The notes below the pieces were generated by a model, which saw only the letters and a list, made by a program, of their open reading frames with translations, had not been told where the DNA came from and made no database searches. A stretch of 64,000 nt of DNA, from positions 124,001 to 188,000 of IMG/VR virus record IMGVR_UViG_3300030019_000003. The stretch is one strand, 5' to 3'. Source of the DNA: a virus. The position numbers and the translations under genes are program-made. Below are positions 7,909 to 15,789 of the stretch, piece by piece. Within the stretch, counting starts at the first letter, position 1. Each line of letters starts with the position of its first letter.

Positions 7909-8715
7909 ATGTTTACAAAATACGGTACTAATGTTACAGATTTCTTAAAGACGGCTAAAACCTTAAATGTCAATACTGACTTCATACACAAAATAGCTAA
8001 TTGTGATATAGAGGGTATTCCTCATTATGATGATGAGTTCTCTGCAGAAATTGTTTCAGAATGTTCTGAGAATCCATGGTACTATTTTAGAGAAGTAAAT
8101 AACTTTAATGTACCAACCTGTGAAGATGTTTTACATCTCGCACTTTTGATTAAGGGCTACGATACTCTTAGGTTAGGCAGAAGAGGTGTATTGAATACAA
8201 GTATACCAGCTTATATTCATTATGTGCTAAAATACACAGACATCATTAACAATATTGCTTTCGTAACTAACAATATGGATTTTGTTAAGAAACCGTTAGA
8301 GGTATTTCAAAATTTACAAGAAGCAGATATTCAAAATCATGTAACGATGTTAGAATGCCCTGGTTATGTTAGTAATGAATATACTGGTAGATGCTGCAGA
8401 ATAGGACAACTTGACTGGTTATTGGTAGGGGCTAAATACAGTATCGGTGTTGCCGATCTAACATTAGCTAATCCATTCACAGTTGCTACTATGCTTGAGA
8501 ATCTTATATCAGCTGTTAAAACTTCTGATGATAAAACACAATTTTCTAAAAGAGTTGTGCTCTATAAGGATATTGATCCGACAGAACACGATCTCTGCCT
8601 TAGTCAAGCATTAGATTCACTAGGTGGGTATTATGACAACATGGTTTTTGAACGTCATGATCTTTATAAGTTGTTAGAAAAAGAACCTACTGAAAAAATG
8701 CTATGCATTATTTAA
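7909..8715 (+). CDS. Terminase-ATPase-like protein without a P-loop (pseudo-TerL)
   Basis: 268 residues. Residues 51-63 read ECSENPWYYFREV, almost the same as ECSENPWYFFREV at residues 73-85 of this phage's terminase large subunit. About 35 residues on, where the terminase has QTGKS, this protein has GRRGVLNTS: the lysine is lost. Later, ECPGYVSNEYTGR lines up with the terminase coupling segment TTTPGYISTDSGK. There is no nuclease domain. This looks like an ATPase-domain paralogue that can no longer hydrolyse ATP. It may regulate or scaffold the packaging motor, or have been recruited elsewhere. The alignment is by eye. Confidence 0.6.
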   Translation: MFTKYGTNVTDFLKTAKTLNVNTDFIHKIANCDIEGIPHYDDEFSAEIVSECSENPWYYFREVNNFNVPTCEDVLHLALLIKGYDTLRLGRRGVLNTSIPAYIHYVLKYTDIINNIAFVTNNMDFVKKPLEVFQNLQEADIQNHVTMLECPGYVSNEYTGRCCRIGQLDWLLVGAKYSIGVADLTLANPFTVATMLENLISAVKTSDDKTQFSKRVVLYKDIDPTEHDLCLSQALDSLGGYYDNMVFERHDLYKLLEKEPTEKMLCII

Positions 8716-8750
8716 GTACTTATGAATTAAAATAAACAAAAGGTTAAAAA

Positions 8751-9140
8751 ATGAAGTTAGAATTAAAAGTTATGGGGGAGATTATAACATATGACTTGAA
8801 AACTCCCGAGGAAGCATGGGCGTGTCTTACCGGTATCGGTAAGACTGTAAAAGAACATCTTGGTAGATTCGCTATTGGTGAGTATACTTTAGGTAAAGTG
8901 TTTTTAAGGTTAGATATGAAGACACAGCACTATAACGGTGCTACGGAAAATGACAAGATTGCCGTTTGTAGCATCGAAGCTTTTAATATTACTTATAAAA
9001 CCAGTGAAGAATCAAAACCTTCTACGAAACGTTTTAGGGTAGGCGAAGTACAAACACTTGAATCTGTCATGGGTGCTTTCAAAGTTGCAGATCAATTTGC
9101 GAAAGATATTGATCGTAGTTTTAAACTACTTGTAGAGTAA
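8751..9140 (+). CDS. Unknown small protein
   Basis: 129 residues after AAAAGG. Mixed beta/alpha composition, with a lysine-rich segment near 85-98. No family recognised. It lies between the pseudo-terminase and the gene at 9155 on one transcript. Confidence 0.7.
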   Translation: MKLELKVMGEIITYDLKTPEEAWACLTGIGKTVKEHLGRFAIGEYTLGKVFLRLDMKTQHYNGATENDKIAVCSIEAFNITYKTSEESKPSTKRFRVGEVQTLESVMGAFKVADQFAKDIDRSFKLLVE

Positions 9141-9154
9141 AAAAGGATAATACG

Positions 9155-9562
9155 ATGGCCACTAAAAAAGTTACTGATGGCCTGATGCAGCTAATTAATG
9201 AATTAGAATCCAAAACACATCAGAAAAGTAAAACAGTAGGCGCGCTCATACTACCATCCGATACTAAGGTTTTAACAACAAGTGAGATAAAATCTATCGC
9301 TGAGCTAAAACCTGACAATGGCAATAAACCTAAGGTTCATTCTGAAATGGGGGCTATTGAAAAAATGGCCTTCGAGCAGTTTAGAAAAAACATGGAGGAT
9401 ATAGACGAGAAACAAAAGAGAGATACTTTTGTTCTTGAATATGTCTCAAAACAATATGTCTACCTTGATAGTGCGATTGATCTAGAGATTTACATAAAGA
9501 AACAAGTTGCAAATGGCATTGAAGTCTATAACGCAATTAGAAAAGAATTAGATGCTAATTAG
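9155..9562 (+). CDS. Unknown small charged protein
   Basis: 135 residues, start after AAAAGGAT. Highly charged and helix-rich with a possible coiled coil around 65-90. Last gene of its unit; it faces the terminase gene across a shared bidirectional terminator. The size and position would suit a terminase small subunit or packaging accessory, but nothing in the sequence proves that. Confidence 0.65.
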   Translation: MATKKVTDGLMQLINELESKTHQKSKTVGALILPSDTKVLTTSEIKSIAELKPDNGNKPKVHSEMGAIEKMAFEQFRKNMEDIDEKQKRDTFVLEYVSKQYVYLDSAIDLEIYIKKQVANGIEVYNAIRKELDAN

Positions 9563-9569
9563 AAAGTAA

Positions 9570-9603
9570 TAACAGAAGAGTAGCAACCGCTACTCTTCTG
9601 TTA
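9570..9603. terminator. Bidirectional terminator between convergent units
   Basis: A 15-bp perfect stem (TAACAGAAGAGTAGC and its complement) with AACC loop lies between the plus-strand unit ending at 9562 and the terminase ending at 9634. T-runs lie on both outer sides, strongest as the run of T after 9606 for the plus strand. Confidence 0.85.
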
Positions 9604-9620
9604 CCTTATTTTTTTTTATT

Positions 9621-9632
9621 CTGTTCACCGAA
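9621..9632 (-). repeat. Post-stop element TTCGGTGAACAG
   Basis: This 12-mer starts one base after the terminase stop codon on the minus strand. The same 12-mer follows the stops of the genes ending at 43277 (plus) and 43635 (minus). It can fold as a GTTC-GGT-GAAC mini-hairpin and, in both minus-strand copies, is followed by an A-rich run. Confidence 0.6.
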
Positions 9633-9633
9633 C

Positions 9634-11019
9634 TTAAGCAGCTCTACGTTTATCTAATTCTATTTTTTCTAATAGAGTATCAATATTAAGAGTATCTAAA
9701 GAAGATGGGTCTAATATGTTATAAAGATACTGTATCTTATTTTTAGATTTAGCTACTAAACCAAGATGCTTAATAAGTTTCATTTCACTAGCAAGTCTTT
9801 CTATCTCTGTACGAATACGTATTTGATCTTCACGTTTACGTACTGCATCCATACCGCCAGCTTCTTCTACTTGGGTAGCTTTAACTGTTGTTAAGGTATT
9901 ATTAGGATTTAAACCATAGAATGATTTGTTAGAAGCCTCTGTCAAGAACCAGTATGGTAATAACCAAGCAACAACCATATCATCATGGCTATCAGAAGCA
10001 TGGTCTATTCTACCATTTTTAGATCGTAACCCTATAATCTGATTAATCAATCCGTTATCTCTTACAGTGTTACCTGTGTACTTAGTAGACGCCATAAAGG
10101 CTGCACCATAAAGTTTATCCCTTGCTTGTCTACCTGCCCCAGATGTTGCAAATCCAAACATGCTTCGATATTTGACATAGACGTTACTTTCTCTACGTAG
10201 CATACTAACATTAACAACTTCATTAAGATACTGTTTATTTACCATGCAGTCATTAACAACCCAGTTAAAGATACGTTTAAACGGATCAATAGTGTGCATT
10301 GGTAATATACGTAGTAAGTTATCAATGATCATAACACCACTAGATCTTCTTTCAGGAACTAGTATAGTATTATTGTATTTTATTAACAAGTCACCTATAA
10401 ACTCTGAGAATACGATAAGGTTAGTTTCATTATAGATACCTGTTGCGATAGTCTCACCTGATGATGCGTCTCTTATGATCATAGCAATATCATCTTTATT
10501 AACAGCATCAGAAGTATCTAGACCTACTATAAGTTTACGTGTTGGTAATCCAGCTTTAACTTCTTGTTCAGAAACATACCAGTTAGTGATATAACCACTT
10601 TTAGATAGTTCGGTATACTCAACTTTAGATTGTGATTTTTGAATATCCTCAATAACCTCTTTTGATAAAGGTGAAACATCTGAACCTTTAGCCCATAGGT
10701 TAAGGAAGTCTGCTCCGGCATTCTCACCTTTTGACATAGCCTCACTAATTTTCTCTTTTAACCACGCATCGGTATAACCTAATTGTCTATGGTTATATTC
10801 TAATAGTACTCTTAGTTCACCTGTAGGGCTATTTTTACATATAACAGATTTAAGAGCTTCAAGATCTTCAACATCAAAAAGTAACTCAGACCATCGCATA
10901 CTTTTAAGGTATAATTCTTCATAAGCAAACTTACCAGAATCAGTACTAATATACCCGGGGGTTGTTGTAAAAATATTGCCATAAGGAGCGTTAGCTGCTT
11001 TAGCAGAGTCTCTAGCCGC
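9634..11019 (-). CDS. terL: Terminase large subunit, second exon (coupling motif and nuclease domain)
   Basis: The frame opens at about 11019 with A-A-R-D-S-A-K-A-A-N-A-P and continues for 461 codons, the C-terminal part of the DNA-packaging motor. The coupling motif FTTTPGY is near its start. The RNase H-fold nuclease follows with the usual three acidic sites: GLDTSDAVNKDD, the glutamate of ILVPERRSSG, and SHDDMVVAWL. Joined to the first exon it gives a protein of about 710 residues, normal for large phages. The ATG at 10899 is internal and not a real start. The exact splice point is ambiguous because GGCGGC occurs at both boundaries. Confidence 0.85.
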   Translation of the reverse strand, partial: AARDSAKAANAPYGNIFTTTPGYISTDSGKFAYEELYLKSMRWSELLFDVEDLEALKSVICKNSPTGELRVLLEYNHRQLGYTDAWLKEKISEAMSKGENAGADFLNLWAKGSDVSPLSKEVIEDIQKSQSKVEYTELSKSGYITNWYVSEQEVKAGLPTRKLIVGLDTSDAVNKDDIAMIIRDASSGETIATGIYNETNLIVFSEFIGDLLIKYNNTILVPERRSSGVMIIDNLLRILPMHTIDPFKRIFNWVVNDCMVNKQYLNEVVNVSMLRRESNVYVKYRSMFGFATSGAGRQARDKLYGAAFMASTKYTGNTVRDNGLINQIIGLRSKNGRIDHASDSHDDMVVAWLLPYWFLTEASNKSFYGLNPNNTLTTVKATQVEEAGGMDAVRKREDQIRIRTEIERLASEMKLIKHLGLVAKSKNKIQYLYNILDPSSLDTLNIDTLLEKIELDKRRAA

Positions 11020-11446
11020 CTTGAATATTCAATGGGTTCGTTAGACCACATCCGCACCTCTATGTGCAGCTCACACTTTCATGTGACGATCAGGCTATCT
11101 CATCCTGAAAGGGCTTTCGCCGAATAGATCATATCTTTATCTTATATTTACTTAAGATAAACTTCGTTTCGATTTAAGGGATTTCATACCCGCCCACTTG
11201 GGCCCTACACCAATAACTGGTTGATCGTTGAGCACATCCCGTATATCACTTATGATACTTAGGGGCTTCGCTGCGTTGGTCGCCCAATCCTATTAAGTTT
11301 TTACTGTCCCGTTATGAATCATTACTCTAACGGTGTTATAGTATCTTTCGATCTATAAGTAGTATTAATAGGCTCTAAGGGGTTCTCCGCAATTAGAAGT
11401 TTTTGCTATATAGTGTCACCACTATATGGGGCACAGGCGGTTTTTA
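11020..11446 (-). ncRNA. Group I intron in the terminase gene, no internal ORF
   Basis: About 430 bases separate two terminase exons and carry stops in the terminase frame. On the minus strand the conserved core is visible in order: P/Q-like AATTGCGGAGAACCCC (about 11377-11392), R-like GTGCTCAACGATC (about 11223-11235), S-like AAGATATGATC (about 11127-11137), then a GCGAAAGC hairpin typical of P9. GGCGG at the end of exon 1 can pair with CCGCC just inside the intron (P1-like). It has no endonuclease frame, so it is either a remnant or moved by an endonuclease encoded elsewhere. It interrupts the gene between Walker B and the coupling motif. Confidence 0.85.
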
Positions 11447-12199
11447 GGCCGCCATTTTACCCTGGGCTGGAAGCATAGCTGGGATGGTTATGTCGGCATA
11501 ATTAATATAAGCAATCTCATCTACTTGGTTCGTTGGGAATGTCATACCACGTCCAACATTATAAGCTGATTTAGGATTGTTCTGCGCCACTGATGTTATG
11601 TATTGTGTATTATTAGAATTAACCGTTATCTTCTCAGTGTTATTCGTATCTGTTTTAGATCTCAACTGTAGCATAGCTGGGAGCTCACTCATGATGTCTT
11701 TGATACGTTTAACGTTGTTGACTCGCAGAGTATCATCTTTGGTCAGCAAGTTGATGCTAGAGCGTACAGACCCTACTGAAAGTAACCACACCATAAGAAT
11801 ATCTGTTGATACTGATTTACCAGTTTGTCGAGGTTGTATTAGTAATGTAGTCACATGATTAAAATATAACCAGTATAATGAAATGTTACCACGATTAGCT
11901 CTTAACACAACACCTTTTTCAACACCTTGTGCTGGAACTCTAACTACTTCTCTAAAGAAGTACCAAGGATTCTCAGAACACTCATCTACTATAAGAATAA
12001 TCTCTTCAACTGAAAGATCATCTGAATGGGGGTCAACCCCTTGAAGAGCTGGATTATGTAATGCTAAACAAAAGGCACAGTTCTTTATACCCATCTTGTG
12101 CATTTTGACAGCATACATTTTAAAAGAGTCATTAGTTGTCTTTAAGTCGGCTATGGCTCCAGGATGTTTATTAACCCAGTCGTTTAAATATAATATCAT
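11447..12199 (-). CDS. terL: Terminase large subunit, first exon (ATPase domain)
   Basis: Start ATG at 12199 follows GGGAGGATTAATA; the longer frame to 12217 has no better site. Residues 72-85 are DECSENPWYFFREV, a usual N-terminal terminase signature. Walker A is QPRQTGKS at about 122-129, and Walker B is probably the V-D-E in TNQVDEIAY near 235. The exon ends at G-K-M-A-A just before a stop that lies in the intron, so unspliced message would give a truncated ATPase domain of about 250 residues. It lies head-to-head with the nuclease gene at 12286. Confidence 0.9.
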
Positions 12200-12285
12200 T
12201 ATTAATCCTCCCGACACTATATTTTTTTATATAAGTCATATAATTTTTTAATAGACGTATTTTGCCTGAGTGTAAGGAGAAAGAC

Positions 12286-13416
12286 ATGGCTAAAGAACTG
12301 TTTAATTATATAGCGATTGGCGACATACATTTTGGTCACACTAATACAACAACAGAACATATTATAGAAAGTTTTAACCAATGGTTTAAAACCTATATGA
12401 GCACAATACTAAAAACAAATGCTATCTTTTTAGAAGGAGATGTGTTTGATAAGCTATTAGGCAATAGTAGTACTGATTATATACTTGCTATGGAATGGCT
12501 ATATAACTTAGCCATATTTTGTTCTAAACATAAAATAAAGTTAAGAATATTAAGAGGTACTTTATCTCATGATTGGAATCAACTTAGACTAGTAGAAAAG
12601 ACATTTTTAAAACTTAAAACTGAACTTGATTTTAAATATATTCAAACTTTACATATAGAGCATATGTCTGATTTTAATATTGATGTACTGTATGTTCCTG
12701 ATGAGTATAAACATGACGCATCTGATACTTTTAAAGATGTTCAAGCCTTGCTGGTTGAAAAAGGTTTAACCAGTGTTGATATTGCTATTATGCATGGTAA
12801 CTTTAGTTATCAGTTACCTATTAAGACTGTCACTGCTCATGATGAAAATAGCTATCTTAACATTGTTAAGTATTATATTACTATTAATCATATTCATACT
12901 TCTAGTATTTTCGATAGAATCATAGCACCAGGTAGTTTTGATAGATTAGCTCATGGTGAAGAAGAAGATAAAGGTTGTGTTCACATTACATTATTTAAAG
13001 ACGGTAGTAAACGTTTTAGTTTTTTAAAAAATACCTTAAGTAAAATCTATAAAACAATTAACTGTTTTGATCTTTCACTCGATGATATCTTTAGTAAGAT
13101 AGATAAGGGAGTTAGAAAGTTACCTTTGAATTCTTTTATAAGGCTTAAGATAAATTCAGATACAAGACTTAGTAAGAACGTAGAAGACTTTACTAAAAAG
13201 TATGAGTTTTATACTTTTAAAATTGAATCTGAAAAAGATAAGGGCTTAACGAATGGTAGTAATATTACTGATATAGAAATACCGTTAGAAAGTTTTCATA
13301 TTACCCCTGAGAATATAGAAGAATTACTACTAGAGGAGTTACGTAAACAAACATTATCAGAAATTGAACTTGATACGGCAATAGAGGAGTTAAGGCGAGC
13401 TATTGAAAAACTTTAA
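12286..13416 (+). CDS. SbcD/Mre11-like metallophosphoesterase (T4 gp47-like)
   Basis: 376 residues. ATG 12286 follows TGTAAGGAG; an in-frame TTG at 12262 is less likely. The metallophosphoesterase motifs appear in order: GDIHFGH (12-18), EGDVFDK (about 52-58), RGTLSHD, MHGNF, and NHIHTS in place of the usual GHxH. These coordinate the two metal ions used to process DNA ends. The family works with an SMC-like ATPase (SbcC/gp46), which is not in this window. The C-terminal third is charged and helical, the usual partner-binding part. Its likely role is recombination-dependent replication and repair. Confidence 0.85.
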   Translation: MAKELFNYIAIGDIHFGHTNTTTEHIIESFNQWFKTYMSTILKTNAIFLEGDVFDKLLGNSSTDYILAMEWLYNLAIFCSKHKIKLRILRGTLSHDWNQLRLVEKTFLKLKTELDFKYIQTLHIEHMSDFNIDVLYVPDEYKHDASDTFKDVQALLVEKGLTSVDIAIMHGNFSYQLPIKTVTAHDENSYLNIVKYYITINHIHTSSIFDRIIAPGSFDRLAHGEEEDKGCVHITLFKDGSKRFSFLKNTLSKIYKTINCFDLSLDDIFSKIDKGVRKLPLNSFIRLKINSDTRLSKNVEDFTKKYEFYTFKIESEKDKGLTNGSNITDIEIPLESFHITPENIEELLLEELRKQTLSEIELDTAIEELRRAIEKL

Positions 13417-13418
13417 CA

Positions 13419-13428
13419 ATATATTATT
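13419..13428 (+). promoter_or_regulatory. Promoter-like ATATATTATT motif
   Basis: ATATATTATT followed by AATGTAG, 26 bases before the start at 13454. It matches the motif ahead of other units and would serve the three small membrane-protein genes that follow. No terminator separates it from the nuclease gene. Confidence 0.45.
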
Positions 13429-13453
13429 AATGTAGTAACTAAAGGAGAATCCT

Positions 13454-13678
13454 ATGATAAACAAATACGAGAAATTGGCGGAGGCCATAGTTAAATTTAA
13501 ACCTGAGAAGATTACGACCTTTAAACCTGTTTATTGGTGTATAGTTCTATTTTGGTTTATAGCTATAATTGTTTTTGTTTTTATACCTTATATATGTATT
13601 ATAAGTTATGAAAATATTGAGATGACAACACGTAGTAAAAAAGAAGATTCTGACGAGTATGAGAATCATGTTTGCTAG
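13454..13678 (+). CDS. Small single-span membrane protein
   Basis: 74 residues after AAAGGAGAATCCT. Residues 27-52 form one hydrophobic helix; the N-terminal part is basic and the C-terminal tail acidic (S-K-K-E-D-S-D-E-Y-E-N-H-V-C). First of three consecutive tiny membrane proteins. No family recognised. Confidence 0.7.
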   Translation: MINKYEKLAEAIVKFKPEKITTFKPVYWCIVLFWFIAIIVFVFIPYICIISYENIEMTTRSKKEDSDEYENHVC

Positions 13679-13711
13679 TAATAAAATATGTTTACAAGGG
13701 AACAACCTATT

Positions 13712-13903
13712 ATGAACGATATAGACACTAGTAGCGCAGCTATTGATGCTGTTGGTTTAGATATGCTAACGACAGTGTTGGGATTAACTCTTCTTCTTAT
13801 TTTTGTTGTGTCTGGATATGCTGTGCACCATATACCTATTGGTAAAAAAGATATTGAAAAGCTCAGAGCTATTAAAAAGATATTCGGAAAGCATGATGTA
13901 TAG
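13712..13903 (+). CDS. Small single-span membrane protein
   Basis: 63 residues. ATG 13712 has AAGGGA at the right distance; the upstream ATG at 13688 does not. Residues about 18-40 are hydrophobic, followed by a basic C-terminus with lysines. The last codons overlap the next gene. No family recognised. Confidence 0.65.
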   Translation: MNDIDTSSAAIDAVGLDMLTTVLGLTLLLIFVVSGYAVHHIPIGKKDIEKLRAIKKIFGKHDV

Positions 13904-14054
13904 TAGCAGTATGTTCATGACCTATATTATTTTAACGTTATGCACTGTAGGTGGCATAGCAGGTTTGATTTTATATATAAAAGCCTATGCCGAGTATCGC
14001 AAGAATTTGGAAGATATAATGAAAGAAGATGATTATTTAGACTTTAGGTGGTAA
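13893..14054 (+). CDS. Small single-span membrane protein
   Basis: About 53 residues from ATG 13893 (or 13896), overlapping the end of the preceding gene by 11 bases, with GGAAA upstream. Residues about 7-31 are hydrophobic; the tail is acidic (E-D-I-M-K-E-D-D-Y-L-D). Overlap and similar layout suggest that the three small membrane proteins act together. Confidence 0.6.
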   Translation: MMYSSSMFMTYIILTLCTVGGIAGLILYIKAYAEYRKNLEDIMKEDDYLDFRW

Positions 14055-14057
14055 ACT

Positions 14058-14903
14058 ATGTCCATTAGAATAGTACTTACTGATAGAACAATGAGTTCGT
14101 TTCCAGTATCTATTGGTACTGGATTAATGTTAGAGTCACTCTTTAATCCTACACAAGCGAGGTACGATGATAAGAGAGAGATTCCTAAAAAGATTAAGCT
14201 TGATGACTACGGGTATCATGTTTATAACATATATACATTGGCTAGAAACATACTATCCGCAACTCCGAGTAAAGAAAAAAATGATCTCTTAAAAGATCAC
14301 TATTTTTTAGATATTCTATTTGACGAGATGTTTGTATTAGAATCACTTTACGCAACTACAAAATGTGATATTGTGTTTTTCTTACCCGATTACACCAAAG
14401 TGTGTCAAGCCCTTAACAATGGTAAAGAGTACACGCAAACAAAAGATTATCAGTTATATGGTACCATGTTAGCATTGTTTAAGAAAGTTACATTTTCTAA
14501 AGATCTAACATTGATAAGAGATACCTTTACACTTCCTAAGTTTGATAAGAAAACGTTGATAACAACAAACTATCCAACAGATCTATTAAACAAAGTTGGT
14601 AATTTGGCATTAATGGAGTCACATACCGGTAAGTTAAAAGAACGATCAGAATGGTATACTAAGTATCACAAGTTAGGTTCTAAGCCTATGTATTTACTAC
14701 CATTTATGGAAGAGTTACTGTATATACTAGGAGAAGGTAATCTTATCTATCCAGTGACATTATCTTTAAGATATCTTTTATTAGCTATAGCTGAGAAAGA
14801 GCATTGGACAACCCGAACAACTCATGATAAAATTATTCATGATTTTAAGAAAAATTCATTAGAACTGTATAATTTGATCATAGGGTATAAAAAAGTTTAT
14901 TAG
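14058..14903 (+). CDS. Unknown soluble protein
   Basis: 281 residues, starting three bases after the previous stop with AGGTGG as ribosome site. Helix-rich, no membrane segment, no recognised motif. It lies between the small membrane proteins and the possible single-strand DNA-binding protein. Confidence 0.75.
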   Translation: MSIRIVLTDRTMSSFPVSIGTGLMLESLFNPTQARYDDKREIPKKIKLDDYGYHVYNIYTLARNILSATPSKEKNDLLKDHYFLDILFDEMFVLESLYATTKCDIVFFLPDYTKVCQALNNGKEYTQTKDYQLYGTMLALFKKVTFSKDLTLIRDTFTLPKFDKKTLITTNYPTDLLNKVGNLALMESHTGKLKERSEWYTKYHKLGSKPMYLLPFMEELLYILGEGNLIYPVTLSLRYLLLAIAEKEHWTTRTTHDKIIHDFKKNSLELYNLIIGYKKVY

Positions 14904-14948
14904 TCTATGAGCTATAATGTTATATAATAAAAAACGAAAGGATTTATA

Positions 14949-15668
14949 ATGGCTGATAATATCACCGTACCCGATAAGAAAACAGTATCGCTCATTAAGT
15001 TTATGAAGTTTGGTTTGACAACCTCTGTAGGAGAAGATGACTTTGGTAGATTGGAGTGGTCTATTAGAGAAGGATTCCCAAGAATCACTGTTTATACAAC
15101 TAACAAAAAAGGAGAAGACGGTAGAATCGGTTATGAAGCGATCATAACAGCTCCTTTTGATTTTGTAACTTTCTTTAGTTTCTTCAAAAAGATCCGTAAA
15201 GTCATTATCAGTGATGGTAAAGCAGAATGTAAGATAGATTGTTTAAACTATCGCTATGATGCTAATAATGAGCGCACCAATGAAAAATATGTTCAAGCAA
15301 CTGTCGGTGTTTTTAAAGATGACCATGGTAAGATCTTTATTTATGTCCACGCTACCGATAAGTCACAATTAACATTTGAGATACGCCCAAGACCTTTTTT
15401 CAATCATTATGACGAAGAGGGTAATCTTGTTAAAGATATACGTGTTATTAACAAAGAGTATGCCCTAAGTTATATCTCAGTTATTGAAAAGCTTATGGCC
15501 GAGCATGTTAAAAATGAGCATGTTAGAGAAATCAAATTAGACCCACCACAAGGTCGACAAAAACAAACACCGGTTATTAAACCAGTTGAACAACCCGCTC
15601 CAAAACCAGCCCCTGTTAAACCTACTATAGAGATTACAGAGGGAATTGATTTAGACAATCTCATATAG
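14949..15668 (+). CDS. Possible single-strand DNA-binding protein
   Basis: 239 residues after AAAGGATT. Residues 1-180 are beta-rich and basic with many aromatic residues. A proline/lysine-rich linker (about 195-225) follows, and the protein ends in a short acidic tail, EITEGIDLDNLI. A compact domain, flexible linker and acidic tip is the layout of phage and bacterial SSB proteins, but I see no sequence-level match, so this is a layout argument. The window has no other SSB candidate although it holds helicase, RecA-like and nuclease genes. Confidence 0.4.
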   Translation: MADNITVPDKKTVSLIKFMKFGLTTSVGEDDFGRLEWSIREGFPRITVYTTNKKGEDGRIGYEAIITAPFDFVTFFSFFKKIRKVIISDGKAECKIDCLNYRYDANNERTNEKYVQATVGVFKDDHGKIFIYVHATDKSQLTFEIRPRPFFNHYDEEGNLVKDIRVINKEYALSYISVIEKLMAEHVKNEHVREIKLDPPQGRQKQTPVIKPVEQPAPKPAPVKPTIEITEGIDLDNLI

Positions 15669-15690
15669 GTGTTAGATAACTCTAACACCT
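15667..15690 (+). terminator. Intrinsic terminator overlapping the stop codon
   Basis: A 10-bp stem AGGTGTTAGA/TCTAACACCT with loop TAAC begins at the stop codon of the preceding gene and is followed by CCTACTTTCATTTTTTTT. Confidence 0.85.
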
Positions 15691-15713
15691 CCTACTTTCA
15701 TTTTTTTTCAACA

Positions 15714-15723
15714 ACATATTATT
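15714..15723 (+). promoter_or_regulatory. Promoter-like ACATATTATT motif
   Basis: ACATATTATT followed by CATTTATAC. It lies 24 bases after a terminator and about 70 bases ahead of the GTG start at 15790, so it is well placed to begin a new unit covering 15790-20165. Confidence 0.5.
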
Positions 15724-15789
15724 CATTTATACGGGCTATTACGATTGCAAGGTAATAACTGTATCACACCAGAAAAAAGGGGAGCACAC

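Noticed and set aside
10812-11057. 81-codon minus-strand frame spanning the intron 3' boundary
   Set aside because: It is out of frame with the terminase and overlaps both intron and exon; the terminase frame explains the region.
12262-12285. TTG 12262 as the start of the SbcD-like nuclease
   Set aside because: ATG 12286 has a strong AAGGAG at the right distance and begins just before the first catalytic motif.
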